Source: Prorocentrum cordatum
Lineage: Eukaryota > Sar > Dinophyceae > Prorocentrales > Prorocentraceae
NCBI GenBank assembly: GCA_963575745.1
Contig: CAUYUJ010004735.1
Location: 1-35,000 of the forward strand
Direction: 5' to 3'
Length of the DNA stretch: 35,000 nucleotides
The notes under the pieces are model-generated. The model saw only the letters and a program-made list of their open reading frames with translations. It did not search any database and was not told the DNA's origin. Numbering within the stretch: the stretch's first letter is position 1; every line of letters begins with the position of its first letter. Position numbers and translations under genes: made by a program. Positions 1 through 10,335 of the stretch are shown here, piece after piece.

Positions 1-111
1 CGTGTCCGACAGCCTTTCCCGCACCCCTGCGTCAGCCTGCCCAGGCGTCACAGGCTCCATTGCGGCCACGGGGCGCCCACGCCGACTGGCGTGGCTCGCC
101 CTCCTGCTGTC

Positions 112-1236
112 ATGGGGCCCAAGCAGCGCCGCGCTGCCCAGGCGGAGGCCCGGTTCTGCAAGTGGTGCATTCACAAGCCGACGAACACCTCATGCATCGG
201 TGGCCCAGCCAAGGCACGATGTGCTATGTGTAACTTGCCCAGGGGTTCTACGTTCAAGGGCACTCCTCCTCCCAAGGTACCTGTCCGATGCGCCGCCTCG
301 CTGCTGGCCACGGCCAGGGATAGGGAGCTGCCCCGCCAGCTGGCTGAGCTCAAGAAGGAGGTGGCCGCCGCGCGTGCGACCTCTTCTGCTGCAGCTGGTG
401 CGGCCGAGCCTCCTTGGGCCAAGCCTGAAGTCAGTGATAAGCGCAAGCGTCTCAGGTCTGTTGAGAGTATGCTGTTGCTGTTTGGACCTGACGACGGGGA
501 GGACGCGGCGAAGTGAACGGCTGTGCGGGACCATCTGCGTGCCGAGCTGCAAGCCGACAAGCCGATCGAGCAGAGTGTCGACTCCCTCAACAGACTGCTC
601 AAGAGTACCAAGGCCAAGAAGACCGTCGCCACTCAGCGCGCGGCAGCGGCTCGCACGGCCTTGGACAGGGCTCGCGGGGTGCTCCGGCAAGCCGAGCAGG
701 ACGAGGCCAATGCGGAGCGGCTGGTCATCGACACCTCGGAGAAGCTTCGGCAAGCAGTGCAGGCGGCGCTGCCCGCGGAGACCGAGGCAAAGCCGTCCAT
801 GGGGACGTTCATCCCTGGGCTGGAGGCGACTGTTGCTCAGTTTCATGCGGTCATCCGTGCCCTTGGTGGCACGGCCCAGCTCTCGGAGGAGATGCAGTCC
901 ATATATCGCCGGCGGAGGACAAGCCCAGGCAGGCCACTGCCGCACAAGCGGCGAAGGTCGCCGAGCCAGAGGCCCAAGAGATCGAGGTTCCGGCTACGCC
1001 GCCTGCATCCCAGCATGGCGACATGGATGTGGACGCCGGTATGACTGCGGTGCATGTGGATTCTCTTGACCAGGCAACGCGTCGTGAGCATCTCAAAGCT
1101 TGCGGCATCGAGTTCGAGGATGGCGACGACGGCGTCCCACCTTCAGCCCACGAGCTGCGGGAGCGGCTCAAGCGGCACCTCGGCTCCGTCGCGCGCAGTG
1201 ACCAAGAAGCTCAAGGCAGCGCACGCGGTGGCGTAG
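112..1236 (+). pseudogene. LINE-A ORF1, gag-like (zinc finger, coiled coil, SAP-like end)
   Basis: The first ATG of the frame is at 112. Residues just after it show a CKWC ... C ... CAMC arrangement, consistent with a small zinc-binding module that would bind nucleic acid. A TGA at 514-516 interrupts the frame. Beyond it, in the same frame, lies a Lys/Glu/Ala-rich segment (about 520-900) with coiled-coil character. A frameshift near 905 moves the reading to another frame with an acidic Pro/Ala/Glu linker. This is followed by a Leu/Arg-rich stretch (REHLKACGI ... LRERLKRHL, about 1087-1185) that resembles a SAP-type DNA-binding helix pair, and a second shift gives the basic end that stops at 1236. 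In LINEs the first ORF product packages the RNA; that role is inferred here. The SAP call is tentative. Confidence 0.55.
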
Positions 1237-1280
1237 GGCGCTCATGCTCGTCAGTGCTGCCATGATGTTCAATTTCGCTT

Positions 1281-2526
1281 GTGCAAGGGAAAAGGCCTGC
1301 TGATGCCCCTCATGTGCAAGGTTATCAGCGTCGCGACATGCATGGTGATATTGGTCCATTGGATGCTGTGGACGTGTCTCAGTTGCACTCGGAGGCACAC
1401 CATACGCAAGGGTCAGCCACCGATGCCAGCCATCGTACCGAAGCCCAGAGAATTTCGACAGCGGGTGGAGGCCATCGCCAAGCTGACGAAGATGTGCTGT
1501 ACCCTTCCGTCGGGGTTAATACTATGACGCCGACGACGGTTGCCGCGACAGCGACTGTTTCGAATGGACGATGGATCGGCTCGCCCAGGTCTCGACCTGG
1601 TCAGTGTCACCCGAAGAGTCAGCCGCCCACGAAGTGTAAGTGCGCTACAGTCACCACGCTGAACGCCAGTAACCTTGGCCCGCGTGTTGATCACCTCGCC
1701 GAGGCGGGTGCGCAGATTGCTCTTGCTCGAGATGTACGTGCATGTCGACCTGATGGATGATCGGCAAAACCAGGTGAATGATACCAGGTACCGTGGCAGA
1801 TGGAGTGCTGCCACACCGAACGAGGATGGCGGCCCTGGGACTACGGGCGGAGTGGCGGTGCTTGCGCAAGCACATATCACGGCCACGGCTCCGCCTTGCT
1901 CGACCACGCCCGATACTGTCCCAGGGCGAGTGATGGCAGCGCATGTACGATCCCTCTTTACCTGGTGGAGTGGTCTGTGCGACGGCCTGCTTCAAGGATC
2001 GTGAGGGGCTTGGGCCTCAGAACGCATCGATGTTGTGGCGTCTGGCGGAGTACCTCAGCTCCCTCAATGGCAAGCAGATACCCTGGATCGTTCGAGGGCT
2101 GGAACGTGGATATCAGCACCCTCAACTAGTCGGATCGGCTCGCCAGTGTGGGAGCGGTGCATATGTGTCCGACGCTGGCCACGCGTCGGCAGTCGGCGCC
2201 AGGTCACGTCTACAATTTCTTTATGTGTTCCAGCTGGCTGCCGCCCAGGCTCAAGGCGGGGGCCCGTGGACGAAACCGCCACCACTTTTCAGCACTTGCC
2301 TGTCTCGCTCGAGTTTTGCAACAGGTCTGAGCCAGTTCGGGCCAAAGTTGCCAAGAATCCCAAGGCCTTCCCTGCAATGCCGCCCATTGGTTCTTCACGG
2401 TCGCCCGCGTTCCCGTGGGAGGCTACACTCCAGGCTGCGGCGCCGCAGGTGACGTCGCGCGATTTGCTGCCAGGTCTGAGGGATCTGGTTCTCGAGGGCA
2501 TTGAGAGAGAGCTTGCGGGCCGTTAG
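1281..2526 (+). pseudogene. LINE-A APE-like endonuclease remnant
   Basis: Endonuclease-like pieces appear in three frames. At about 1650-1750 a segment reads TLNASNLGPRVDHLAEAGAQ, which looks like the start of an APE-type (exonuclease-endonuclease-phosphatase) domain. At about 1985-2128 a segment with LWRLAEYLSSLNGKQIPWIV followed by EGWNVDISTLN fits the usual GDWN region, with the Gly-Asp pair degraded. At about 2288-2320 the segment FQHLPVSLEF matches the conserved C-terminal DH-x-PV strand, with the catalytic Asp-His only partly kept. This enzyme would nick target DNA to prime reverse transcription. Several frameshifts make it inactive. The assignment relies on motif spacing and on its place between ORF1 and RT, so it is moderate. 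Confidence 0.5.
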
Positions 2527-2680
2527 TTAGAACGCCGTCGGGACCTGCGCCGAGGCCTCTGTGGGCCGCGGCAGACCTCGGGAGGGCCGTTGGCAAAACC
2601 TGGTGTGGGCCCCGCCCCGCAGGAGGACGCGTGGAGATCCGAGTGCGCGCGCCTTGGCCACCGCTTTGGGTTGGACCATA

Positions 2681-2751
2681 GGAGGGCACCAACTATACAC
2701 CAACACCGATCCTGGGCCAGGATCGGTGTTGGTGTATAGTTGGTGCCCTCC
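2681..2751. repeat. Perfect 35-bp inverted repeat (hairpin insertion)
   Basis: Arms 2681-2715 and 2717-2751 are exact reverse complements separated by one base (2716). The hairpin is flanked by the 5-bp direct repeat GACCA at 2674-2678 and 2754-2758. Deleting one GACCA plus everything between removes 80 bp and joins the upstream frame (ending ...ALGWT) to the downstream frame (KHIAKMWQYL...) in phase. This supports a small palindromic insertion into LINE-A with a target-site duplication. The arms show no similarity to the other hairpins in the window beyond a shared GGTGTATA word near 17460. Confidence 0.8.
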
Positions 2752-2754
2752 GAG

Positions 2755-4345
2755 ACCAAGCACATTGCCAAGATGTGGCAGTATCTCACTAAGGAGGTTG
2801 GGCTCCTCCAGAGTGCTGGGGCTCTCTGCTCGCTCACGCCCAGGCAAGACTCTAAGCCGCTGCAGTATCTGGTGGAATTTACCGGGCTCATGTGCAAGGT
2901 CGGGCGCTGCCCAAAAAATGTTGTCGCATCTTGATGAGCCTGCCCGTATGTTTTTCGAGAGTGGCTTCACGGCTTTGGCCCGGCACGAGTTTGCGAACGA
3001 AGCCACGGGTATCTACACCAGAGCCAAGTCCGGAATAGCCAAGGCCGAGAGTGCCTCCACCCACGCGTGGTTCAGTTGGACCCGAGAGGCGTTTCAGTCT
3101 GGTGCGTCCAAGGCGCACAGGCTTTCCAAGGTCAGAGCGGTCCGAGAGATCTCCTCAGCAGGTTCCCCTACGGATCCGTTCTCGTTGGCTGATGATGCGC
3201 TTCGGCCCTGGGCCCAAGTTTGGACCGCTCACGAGGCCACGCCTGACCTCCCCCATCACGGCGCGACAGGTACAAGATGTTGTGCACTCGTACCCCACTC
3301 GCACCGCGATAAGGCCCGATGCCCTCCATCCCAGAGCGTTGGTTCACCTGCCAGCTGCCGCCTTTGAAGCGCTGGCGGTCCTCTTTCAGCTTTGCGAGCG
3401 GTATGTGGGGGGGGCCTGAGGGGAGGGTGGTCAACGACATGGTACGGCTGGCCAAGCCAGATGGAGGCACGCGCCTCATTGCGCTGGTCAGCAGCATTCG
3501 TAGGATCTGGAGTAAGGTCAAGAAGTCTCTGATGCTCGAGCGGCAAGATCGGCACAGGTGCGCGGAGATCTGGGGCACTCGGAGACGGCACAGCTCGTCC
3601 GACGGCGCTTTTGCGCACAACCTGTCCGTCGAAATTGCTGGGTTGCTCGGCGATGTGTCGTTGTCCGTGCTGCTTGACATGGCCAAACGTTTCGAGATGA
3701 TTTCATCGGAAAGACTGCTCCAAGAGGCGAGAGCCATCGATTTTCCCGTGCGCTTGGCTTGGATGCTTGTGAATTTTACAGACAGCCACGGCGTCTCAAG
3801 GCGTTGGGTCACTGAGTCGCATGTTTTTCGCGCATCCAGGCATCCTGGCTGAATGCAATCATGCCACTTACATGCTGTTCCCTCTCACGCTGCGTGCTGT
3901 CAAAAGAATCAACAGCACTTCTCCGCAGGCCCCTCCCCGTGCGCTCGTGGACGATGCGTCCCTGCAGCTGGTTTCATCGTCCAGGCTGGACACTCCCTTG
4001 TTGGAGCGTGCCGCTGAGAGTTTCACGGCGGATGAGTTTGACCTTGGCCTCTGGACCCAAGTCGAGAAGTCTGGTCTCGTGGCTGGCCTTGGCCTTGGCA
4101 GACGGCTCATGGCCACAGTCGCGTTTCGCACAGCCCTGCCGGTGCGCCGATGGATGAGGGATCTCGGGCACGAGTCGGCGGGTGGCCGGGTCATACGCCC
4201 GCGAGAGAAGAAGCGGATGCAGGCGCCGATGCGACGCGATGCGGCCACCGTGGCGGACAGCGTCCGGGCCTAGAGCAGACCAGGTGGGTGAGAGCGTGGC
4301 CTCTAGGATCTGAGGTGTCTGGATTCCTGCAATGCGAGGCATCTC
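2755..4345 (+). pseudogene. LINE-A reverse transcriptase
   Basis: An N-terminal linker (2755-3200) leads into RT. ITARQVQDVVHSYPTRTAIR and DALHPRALVHLP at about 3258-3350 match the pre-finger region. VRLAKPDGGTRLIAL (about 3441-3485) is the fingers motif, LLDMAKRFEMIS with Asp at 3676-3678 is motif A, GILAECNHATYM (about 3841-3876) is motif B, and LVDD at 3944-3955 is motif C, keeping both catalytic Asp residues. The thumb-side RDLGHESAGGR follows at about 4156-4190. The frame shifts at the eight-G run 3407-3414 and again near a T run at about 3822-3835. The frame stops at 4348-4350, just where a purine-rich minisatellite starts. All three RT Asp residues are present, but the frames are broken. 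Confidence 0.7.
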
Positions 4346-4348
4346 GTT

Positions 4349-4435
4349 GAGGACAGGAGAAGGACAGGAGAAGGACAGGAGAAGGAAGGACAGGAGGAGG
4401 ACAGGAGAAGGAAGGACAGGAGAAGGAAGCTTATC
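4349..4435. repeat. GGACAGGAGAA minisatellite
   Basis: Tandem 11-bp units of GGACAGGAGAA, with some units carrying an extra GGAA or GGAG. The strand is entirely purine. It lies at the left edge of the segment that appears to interrupt LINE-A. Confidence 0.85.
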
Positions 4436-5011
4436 GCCCTCGAGTCCGCCGCGGGTCGACGGGCCGCCGCCCTCTGGCGCACCGGCGCCCTCCGAGCTGC
4501 AGGGCACGGAGGGACAGTTTCGGGGGTCTCTGACACGGCCCCGATGGCTACCTACCAGACCACCCCAGCCCAACCCGAAGACCAGAATTTCGGGTTGGGG
4601 GGGGTGCGGGTTCCATGTGTGTTTTCTCCATGTTCCCCCACCCCCCCCACTGGAAATGGAGGGTAAATTGAGGCCTTCGGGTTGGGTTGGGGTGGTCTGG
4701 TGGGTGGTGAGCACTTGCGTCACATGGCCGCCACGTTGGTTGGTGGCAAGAGGAGAGGGGGTGTTACACGTCGGTCGGAAGAAGTAGGCAGGAACATGAG
4801 GTAGGAAGGCGGGTATAGTGGATTGGGTCCAGGTCCTCCCAGAGAATGAAAAAAAAACACAGCAAAAGCACGTCGGTTCTTGAAGTAGGAAGGCGCTTGA
4901 AGCAGATTGGGATCTGGGAATCCCAAAATACCTGCTTTCAACGACCGGTGTGTACTGGGTACCTCATCATGGGTGGTGGTTAAGTAGTCTACGTTCGTGC
5001 GGGACGGCAGG
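4352..5011. mobile_element. Probable 0.66-kb insertion in LINE-A
   Basis: LINE-A RT sequence fades at about 4350 and post-RT LINE sequence resumes at about 5012. The hexamer GTTGAG flanks the segment at 4346-4351 and 5012-5017 (a second overlapping copy lies at 5017-5022). Joining across it gives a Leu/Arg-rich reading LVELSRARRAWLNLRED, which suits the region after an RT thumb. The segment contains the purine minisatellite, the inverted repeat 4550-4705, and a duplicated GTAGGAAGGCG...GATTGGG block at about 4802 and 4886. No terminal inverted repeats or ORFs were found. It may equally be a simple expansion of junk between two truncated LINE pieces. Confidence 0.4.
4550..4705. repeat. Imperfect 31-bp inverted repeat with 94-bp spacer
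   Basis: Arm 4550-4580 (ACCTACCAGACCACCCCAGC...) and arm 4675-4705 pair with two mismatches. The spacer contains a G-run and C-run hairpin-like core. It may be a foldback element nested in the larger insertion. No convincing target duplication was found. Confidence 0.7.
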
Positions 5012-6195
5012 GTTGAGTTGAGTAGGGCCCGGCGGGCCTGGTTGAACCTGCGTGAAGATATGATGGGTAATCCTACTTGGCAGCAGGCCCGAGGGTCTAT
5101 GTCTGTGGTATGGCTCTCTCTCTCTCGTTCTTGCGCATTGGATGGACTATGGTCAATGCGCACACCCTGCGCAACGACACCGGCACCTCCCCCTCCTTGC
5201 TGGTCACGCCTCCGCACAACATCAGGCTGGCGGTCATCAAGGGCATCCAGAGATGGCAGCACAGGCACCTCCTCGGGCACACGAGCACCTCCGACGGCAC
5301 GGATGTGGTGTGGCACAGAGCGCTGTGTCATGGTATCAAGGGGGTGAGATGTCCCAAGCAGAAGGGGGCCTTGTCTGCGGTGTGGGCCAATGTGGCCCCC
5401 CCACCTGCTGCACTTGCTTGCCTGAAGTATGACGTACGTGCTGATTGCCTGGCTTGCTCCCACCCCAAGGGCACGTAAGGCCATGTGTAGCATTGCTGCC
5501 CCAGGTTCGTCTCTGGAGACGGATTGGACCCCACGGGCGAGGAGATCCCAGACAGGCCGAGTGAGCACAGAGCTGCACCAACTAGTGCGAGTCCAGACGC
5601 GTGCGGGGAGCCCCAGGCAGACAGCACGTGCCTTGACTTGTGGGCTCCCCGCGCTGTCTGTTTGCCCTCCAGGGCCCATGAGGACCGTCCAGTGGTTTTG
5701 AGTGTTGGTGACGCGTCTGGTCCTTGAGGGCCTGATTCCTACTTGGACGGCAGTTGCCTGCGTAGCTCGATCCCCGAAGTGGCGAGAGCTGGGTGGGCGG
5801 TTGTGCAACTGTGCCCCGCCCTGCTTCCCATTAGAGTCCTCTACGGAGCCCTTCCGGGCTCCCGACAGACCATCGGTGGAGCCGAAAGGGGGGCAGTGCT
5901 CCGAGCGCTCGTGGCCAGTCCTCATCGCGCCTCGCTCTGCTCTGACCTGCAGGGCCGTCGCGCGGGAAGGTAATTCGTGGGATCCCGAGCTGGCGCTTGG
6001 CACGACCAAGCATGCAGGGATGTGGAGGCAGGTGTTCTCGATCCCTGGTGTGTTGCAGCCTCGATTCAGATGGTGCCCCGCCCACGTGAGTTTCGATGAG
6101 GCTGCTGAGCGGGGTCTGTGTGCTGCGATTGTGGGCGGGGAACCTGTGGCCCGACTTGTTCGCCGACATCGGGGCCTCCCGGCATCATGCTGCCG
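5012..6195 (+). pseudogene. LINE-A post-RT linker, zinc knuckle and RNase H
   Basis: After the interruption the reading continues with a linker holding LAVIKGIQRWQHRHLLGH (about 5230-5283), a common region between RT and RNase H in these LINEs. A Cys/His cluster, CLACSHPKGT then HV and HCC (about 5446-5503, with stops inside), looks like a zinc knuckle. An RNase H follows in pieces: the first Asp in VVLSVGDAS (about 5692-5716), a Glu in IGGAERGAVLRAL (about 5875-5913), an Asp in LCSDLQG (about 5935-5956), then FRWCPAH with a conserved His (about 6066-6087), and GNLWPDLFADIGA (about 6137-6175) in another frame. RNase H would remove the RNA template. Frameshifts and stops show that it is dead. 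The strongest support is the matching order of motifs in LINE-B. Confidence 0.6.
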
Positions 6196-7004
6196 ATGGT
6201 TTTGCGAAGGCGATTGCTGGAGAGCTCGGTTATCATCGTTCAACGTTGCAGTTTCTTGCTTGGGCAGCCCAGCGGCTGCTAGAGGTGCAAAAGTGGACGG
6301 CGTTGGACCCCGATGTTGCTCCCAGTCCCCTTGTGGCTCCTGCCCCCCCTATGTGGTATTCCGCTGTCCTGGCCGAGTGGGGGTGCAAGGACTGCGGGCG
6401 TGTCGCTAAGAATCTCACATCGCTCAGAGCCCTTCTGTGCCACAAAGACACTCGCCAGTGCCTCCCCTCCCCGATCCAGCGGCATGTGTGCGACCGTTGG
6501 TTGCGCTCCTTCGGGAAGTCGCCCTCGCTCGTTCGGTCGGAGGTGGTGAGGGCTGCTCTGGAGGCGGCCCACAAGGCCGAGGGGGAGGTCGTGGCCAGGC
6601 TGGCTTCGGAGATCGGTGGCACGGCCATCCCTGACGGCTTGCCTGCGCCCGCCTCCCCTCAAGTGCCCGATCCGTTCCAGGCTCTCGGGCACGATGTCCT
6701 GGTGGTAGGTCCTGTGTATTGTTGCAAGCGTTGTGCCGCTCACGGCACACTCAACAGCATGCGTCTTCTTCGCGAAGTGTACAAAGGCCCGCCCGTCGTG
6801 CTCAGCACCTTGGCCAATCAGAGCGTGAAGATTAGGCGTGCTGAGCGGGGGAGGCATCCTCGGACTGGGGCTGTGATGCTGTGCTTCCGCCTCGGGCCCC
6901 TCCGACCCTGTCGCTCCCCCCCCCCATGCCCATTTTGGCCCGTCCGAGAGCGAGGTCAGGGTCCCTCGTTCTGTACCCCCCAGGGGTCTCTCAGACGACT
7001 CTGA
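6196..7004 (+). pseudogene. LINE-A C-terminal Cys-rich tail
   Basis: The frame that ends the RNase H stays open to about 7004. It contains WGCKDCGRVAKNLTSLRALLCHKD (a C-x2-C and later Cys/His, about 6383-6450), a basic/Leu-rich segment (RSEVVRAALEAAHKAEGE) and a second Cys cluster CCKRCAAHG (about 6719-6745). The order suggests zinc-binding modules at the end of the LINE polyprotein; their role is unknown. After about 6860 the sequence becomes Pro/Cys-rich with C runs and is probably 3' untranslated. This is the least decayed part of LINE-A, with about 300 open codons. Confidence 0.55.
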
Positions 7005-7010
7005 TTCATC

Positions 7011-7483
7011 AATTTGTTCGGCCCCGCGCCGTCGTCCGCTCGCCGTCGCGTCGCCCGTCGGTCCCCCTACCGGCGCATACTAGTTATACGTCGGGGTAAG
7101 GTTGGAGCTCGGCGGCAAGGCGCGCGCGGCGCGCGACGGGCAACGGGAGGTGGGCCCCCCTTTCTCTATCCCTGCTCGTTGGAGCTGCGGCGGAGTCTTT
7201 GAACTGCTGGACCGCCTGCTCGGGCCTTGTGCCCTTGCAGGAGGCGGCATGGCCTGGTCATTCAATGAACCAAGCGAACGTCCATCGCTTGAATTTACCG
7301 GGGGACGGTATGACCAAAACCCCAACAGCCCTCTGGGGTGACGGTCGTCTAACGAGTCCTAGACTCATTCGAATTGCCTTTCTTCTCCTTCGGGGACAGG
7401 CTTATCACTGTCCCCTATTAATATACACCCCCTCCCCAAGGCGACCGGCAGCCAACCAGGAACAATACCGACCCCATGCTCAC
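7011..7483. other. No gene seen; short hairpins
   Basis: GC-rich flank of LINE-A with no recognisable ORF. Small hairpins are visible, for example GGGGACAG at 7392-7399 pairing with CTGTCCCC at 7408-7415. Confidence 0.5.
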
Positions 7484-7890
7484 ACCCCCCAACTATCCCT
7501 GTCAAAAAACAGAACACACTCTGCCTCCCGAGCATGCGCAACCGACCCGATGCGGGCCCCCCCACACCATCCCTGCCAAAGACAAAATACACTCTGAGGC
7601 AAAGTCTTGAGTCGTGTTCGTGAGGCCCACGAGCACTTTGCAGTGTTTTTGACAGGGACGGCGGGGGTGTCAGCCTATTGCCTGCTGTGCGCGGGGCTAC
7701 CGTCCCTGACAAAAGACCATACAAAATGCACCTCGCAGCGAAATCTGGATCGGATCATGCGCGGCCACCCCGCGATCACAGTCAATTGGTTTTTGACAGG
7801 GACAGCGGGGGTGGTGAAATGGCCTGCCGTGCGCAGGCCCACGAGACACAATGATGGGCATTGGCTTTCGACAAGGAAGGTGGGGGCCGA
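7484..7890. repeat. Dispersed TTTTGACAGGGA repeats in both orientations
   Basis: Six related copies of a roughly 22-bp word. On the + strand they lie at 7646-7667, 7790-7811 and 7866-7886. On the - strand they lie at about 7484-7508, 7561-7586 and 7693-7717. The three minus copies come first and are partly interleaved with the plus copies. Around two of the + copies there are shared neighbours (GGCCCACGAG and GCCTGC-GTGCGC). This looks like an array of degenerate inverted units rather than a gene. Confidence 0.6.
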
Positions 7891-7939
7891 CGTGTTTCCC
7901 GATGTGAGCTGTCACGTGCGCAGGTTCACCTGACACACT

Positions 7940-8110
7940 CTGCACGTGCCCCGAACGTGGTGCACATTGCGCGGCTGGAGTCTGCGGCACACCTGGCGCA
8001 CGCGGAGCACGTAGCGCATCTGGCGCACCAGGCGTGCCTGGCACGCTCGGGCCCCAGGGGTGCCTGGCGCGCGTGGCGCGCCTGGCACGCGTGGCGCACC
8101 TCGCCCCAGC
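7940..8110. repeat. Degenerate CTGGCGCACG-type minisatellite
   Basis: Loose units of 9-11 bp built on TGGCGCAC/TGGCACGC. The region is open in several frames only because of its repeat composition, so no protein is called. Confidence 0.6.
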
Positions 8111-8399
8111 ATCGCGCACATGGGGTCGGTGTTGGTTCCCAGTAGCTGCCCATCCAAAGACGACCGAAGAACATGCTGAGGCTCGGGTTTTACTCATGTG
8201 TTGGGAGGGCGGGTGGGAGTGAGTGAGCTAGACGGCTTGCTATATAAGATGGTGTCTTGACCCCTCCCCCTACCCCCTCACCTGGCTTTGGAAGGGCCCC
8301 ACTTTTTTTTTACAGCCGCAGGCGGAAGCGCCAGCGGCAGGCGGTCACGGTCGGGCTGCGGCCGCGACAAGGGGGCGGGCGCGCGCGGGGCCAGGAAGG

Positions 8400-8990
8400 G
8401 CCCCACGCGAAGTGTCAGAAAGTTCTCCAAGATGGTTTCAAGACGGCCTAAGCATCCCAAGATGGTCTCCAAGATTGCTCAAGACAACCGGAGACGCTTC
8501 AAGATGACCTCCGCCATGCTTCCAAGAGGCCCCAAGAGGGCCACCAGATAGCTGCAGGTGCTCTCGCCCTACAGACGCCAAAATCACTTTGAAAACAATG
8601 TGTGGTGTTGTTTCAATGTGTGCTGTTTTCTCACCTTGTCAAGTCCGATGGGCCGCTGAGGCCTCAAGACGGCTCCAAGATGGCCTAAGAGGGCACCAAG
8701 AGGGGCCAAAGAAGGCCCCAAGACGGCCCCAGGAGCGCCCAAGATCGCCCCAAGAGCGCCCCAAGAGGGCCCAAGGGGCGGTTTCGAGGGATCCAGTGGG
8801 GTAATATCTAGAGCCGCCCTCTTTTGGTCGGTGCTCTCCAGGATGGCCCCAACAAGCCTCCAGGGAGCTCCGAGAGGACCCCGAGACCCCCAAAAGAGCC
8901 CGAAAAGCGCCCCGAGAGGGTCCAGAGATAGAGCAGCACCAGCAGGATTTCACGAGGGCCCCATGATAACTGCAACAGTCCTCCAAGGGG
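8400..8990. repeat. CCAAGA-rich satellite block 1
   Basis: Degenerate units of about 10-12 bp such as CCCCAAGACGGC and CCAAGAGGGCC. The block contains a non-repeat core at about 8575-8650 and another at about 8800-8840. The minus strand is open and reads as a Leu-Gly-Ser-Trp-rich repeat, a consequence of the unit sequence. The flank 8150-8400 has no gene; it holds a CT-rich tract and a T run at 8303-8311. Confidence 0.75.
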
Positions 8991-9027
8991 CTCTCGCGAC
9001 AAGAAAAATGAGAAGTCCTCCACCTTC

Positions 9028-9606
9028 TCCTCCATGATCCTCCTCCTTGTCTTCCCTCCTGCCTCTTCCGCCTCCTCATCCTCCTTCCCTTCTCCCCCTC
9101 CTTTCCCTCCTCCTCCTCCACTTCCTCCTCTTCATCATCATCATCAGCAGCAGCACCAGCATCATCATCAGCAGCATCATTAGCATCATCATCAGCATCA
9201 TCATCAGCATCAGCATCAACATCATCAGCAGCATCAGCAGCAGATCAGCATCAGCATCAGTATCAGCAACAGCATCAGCATCAGCATCAGCAGCAGCAGC
9301 ATCAGCATCAGCATCAGCATCAGCATCAGCATCATCATCATCATTATCATCATCATCATCATCATCATCAGCAGCATCAGCAGCAGCAGCAGCAGAGCAG
9401 CATCATCATCATCATCACCACGATAATCGTTCCTCCTCTCGTCCTCGTCCTCGTCCTCGTCCTTCTCCTCCTCCCCCCACGTCTTCCTCATCCTCCTCCA
9501 CCTCTTCCTCCTCCTCCTCCTTCTCCTCCTCCTCTTCCTACTCACCCTCTTATTCCTCATCCCACCTTGTCATTCTCCTCCTCGTGCCTCATCACTCTTC
9601 CTCCTT
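9028..9606. repeat. Compound TCC / ATC / AGC trinucleotide tract
   Basis: CT-rich TCC units pass into mixed ATC and AGC units (9130-9420) and back into TCC units. Long open frames of Ser, Ile or Met/Leu come only from the repeat. Confidence 0.9.
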
Positions 9607-9737
9607 CTAACCCTATGCCGCTGATAATCGAGAGTCGGGGTCAAAAAGTTCTCCCGGCAACTCGTATGTACGATGATATTTGAGAATGGGTTAGCGATAT
9701 CCTGCTAGCTCTGGCAGGGTCTCCTTGGAGCACGAGA

Positions 9738-9881
9738 CCTGCCACATGTTCGTGCATTGAGACAGCTGACATGATGAGATTCCCGTGGCCCTGCCACACG
9801 TTCGTTTGGAAAGCTGAGATGGTGAATTCCAGAGACCTGCCACACGTTCGTGAGTTTGGAGAGCCCTGCCACACGTTCGTG
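9738..9881. repeat. Four direct copies of CCTGCCACACGTTCGT
   Basis: Copies at 9738-9754 (one mismatch), 9790-9805, 9836-9852 and 9865-9881, spaced 52, 46 and 29 bp apart. The core CACACGTTCGTG is nearly palindromic. No ORF spans them. The surrounding 9607-10050 shows nothing else recognisable. Confidence 0.8.
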
Positions 9882-10335
9882 ATAGCGTTGCTACACAACA
9901 TAAGAGGATATCAACTTAGATTCGTAGTTCCCGGCGATAATGAAGTTCGGCCTCGCCGCCCCTTTCCACCGACCAACTTAACTCTGTCTTGGCCTGGGAT
10001 AATCAACTCTCAGGAGTTAGGGGGGGCATGCTTTACTATCCGGGATGATCGGTCACTCCTCCTCGTCCTCGTGGTCCTCCTCCTCCTCCTTCACCCCTGT
10101 TCCAGAGAAAAAAAAAAAAAAACATAACAAAAACAAATCCCTGTCGAACCCCCAGACGCGTCTGTAGGGCAGGCCGGGGCGTTTCGCCTCAGACCTCCTC
10201 ATCATGCAGAAGCCTGAGGCCCGGAAAATGCAACATAGGAGGGGGAGGAGGAGAAGCAGGAGGAGGAGTTGTTTTTTCTTTCCCCCCTCCCACACACAGA
10301 GAGCAAGGTCGCGCCCCCGCCCGCGCTGCTGAAGT

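Larger units (their letters stand above)
1..7010 (+). mobile_element. LINE-A: decayed non-LTR retrotransposon
   Basis: Read across frames, this stretch carries the ordered parts of a LINE with an APE-type endonuclease and an RNase H: a Cys-rich, coiled-coil ORF1, endonuclease remnants, RT motifs, a zinc knuckle, an RNase H and a C-terminal Cys-rich tail. The 5' end is cut off by the window or lies just before position 112. The 3' end is placed near 7010, where the readable frame ends; no clear poly(A) tail is seen. Every domain is broken by frameshifts or stops, so this is a dead copy. It also carries at least one, probably two, later insertions. The domain order is seen in the sequence; assignment to the LINE class rests on family knowledge. 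The boundaries are approximate. Confidence 0.75.

Noticed and set aside
4720-6243. Minus-strand frame of 507 codons
   Set aside because: It is antisense to LINE-A domains that are recognisable on the + strand, and no domain is seen in it.
6930-6939. CCATTTTGGC, similar to part of the dinoflagellate spliced leader
   Set aside because: Only ten bases match, the following bases (CCGTCC) differ from the leader, and there is no downstream gene. The same ten bases occur by chance inside the LINE-B frame at 28861-28870.
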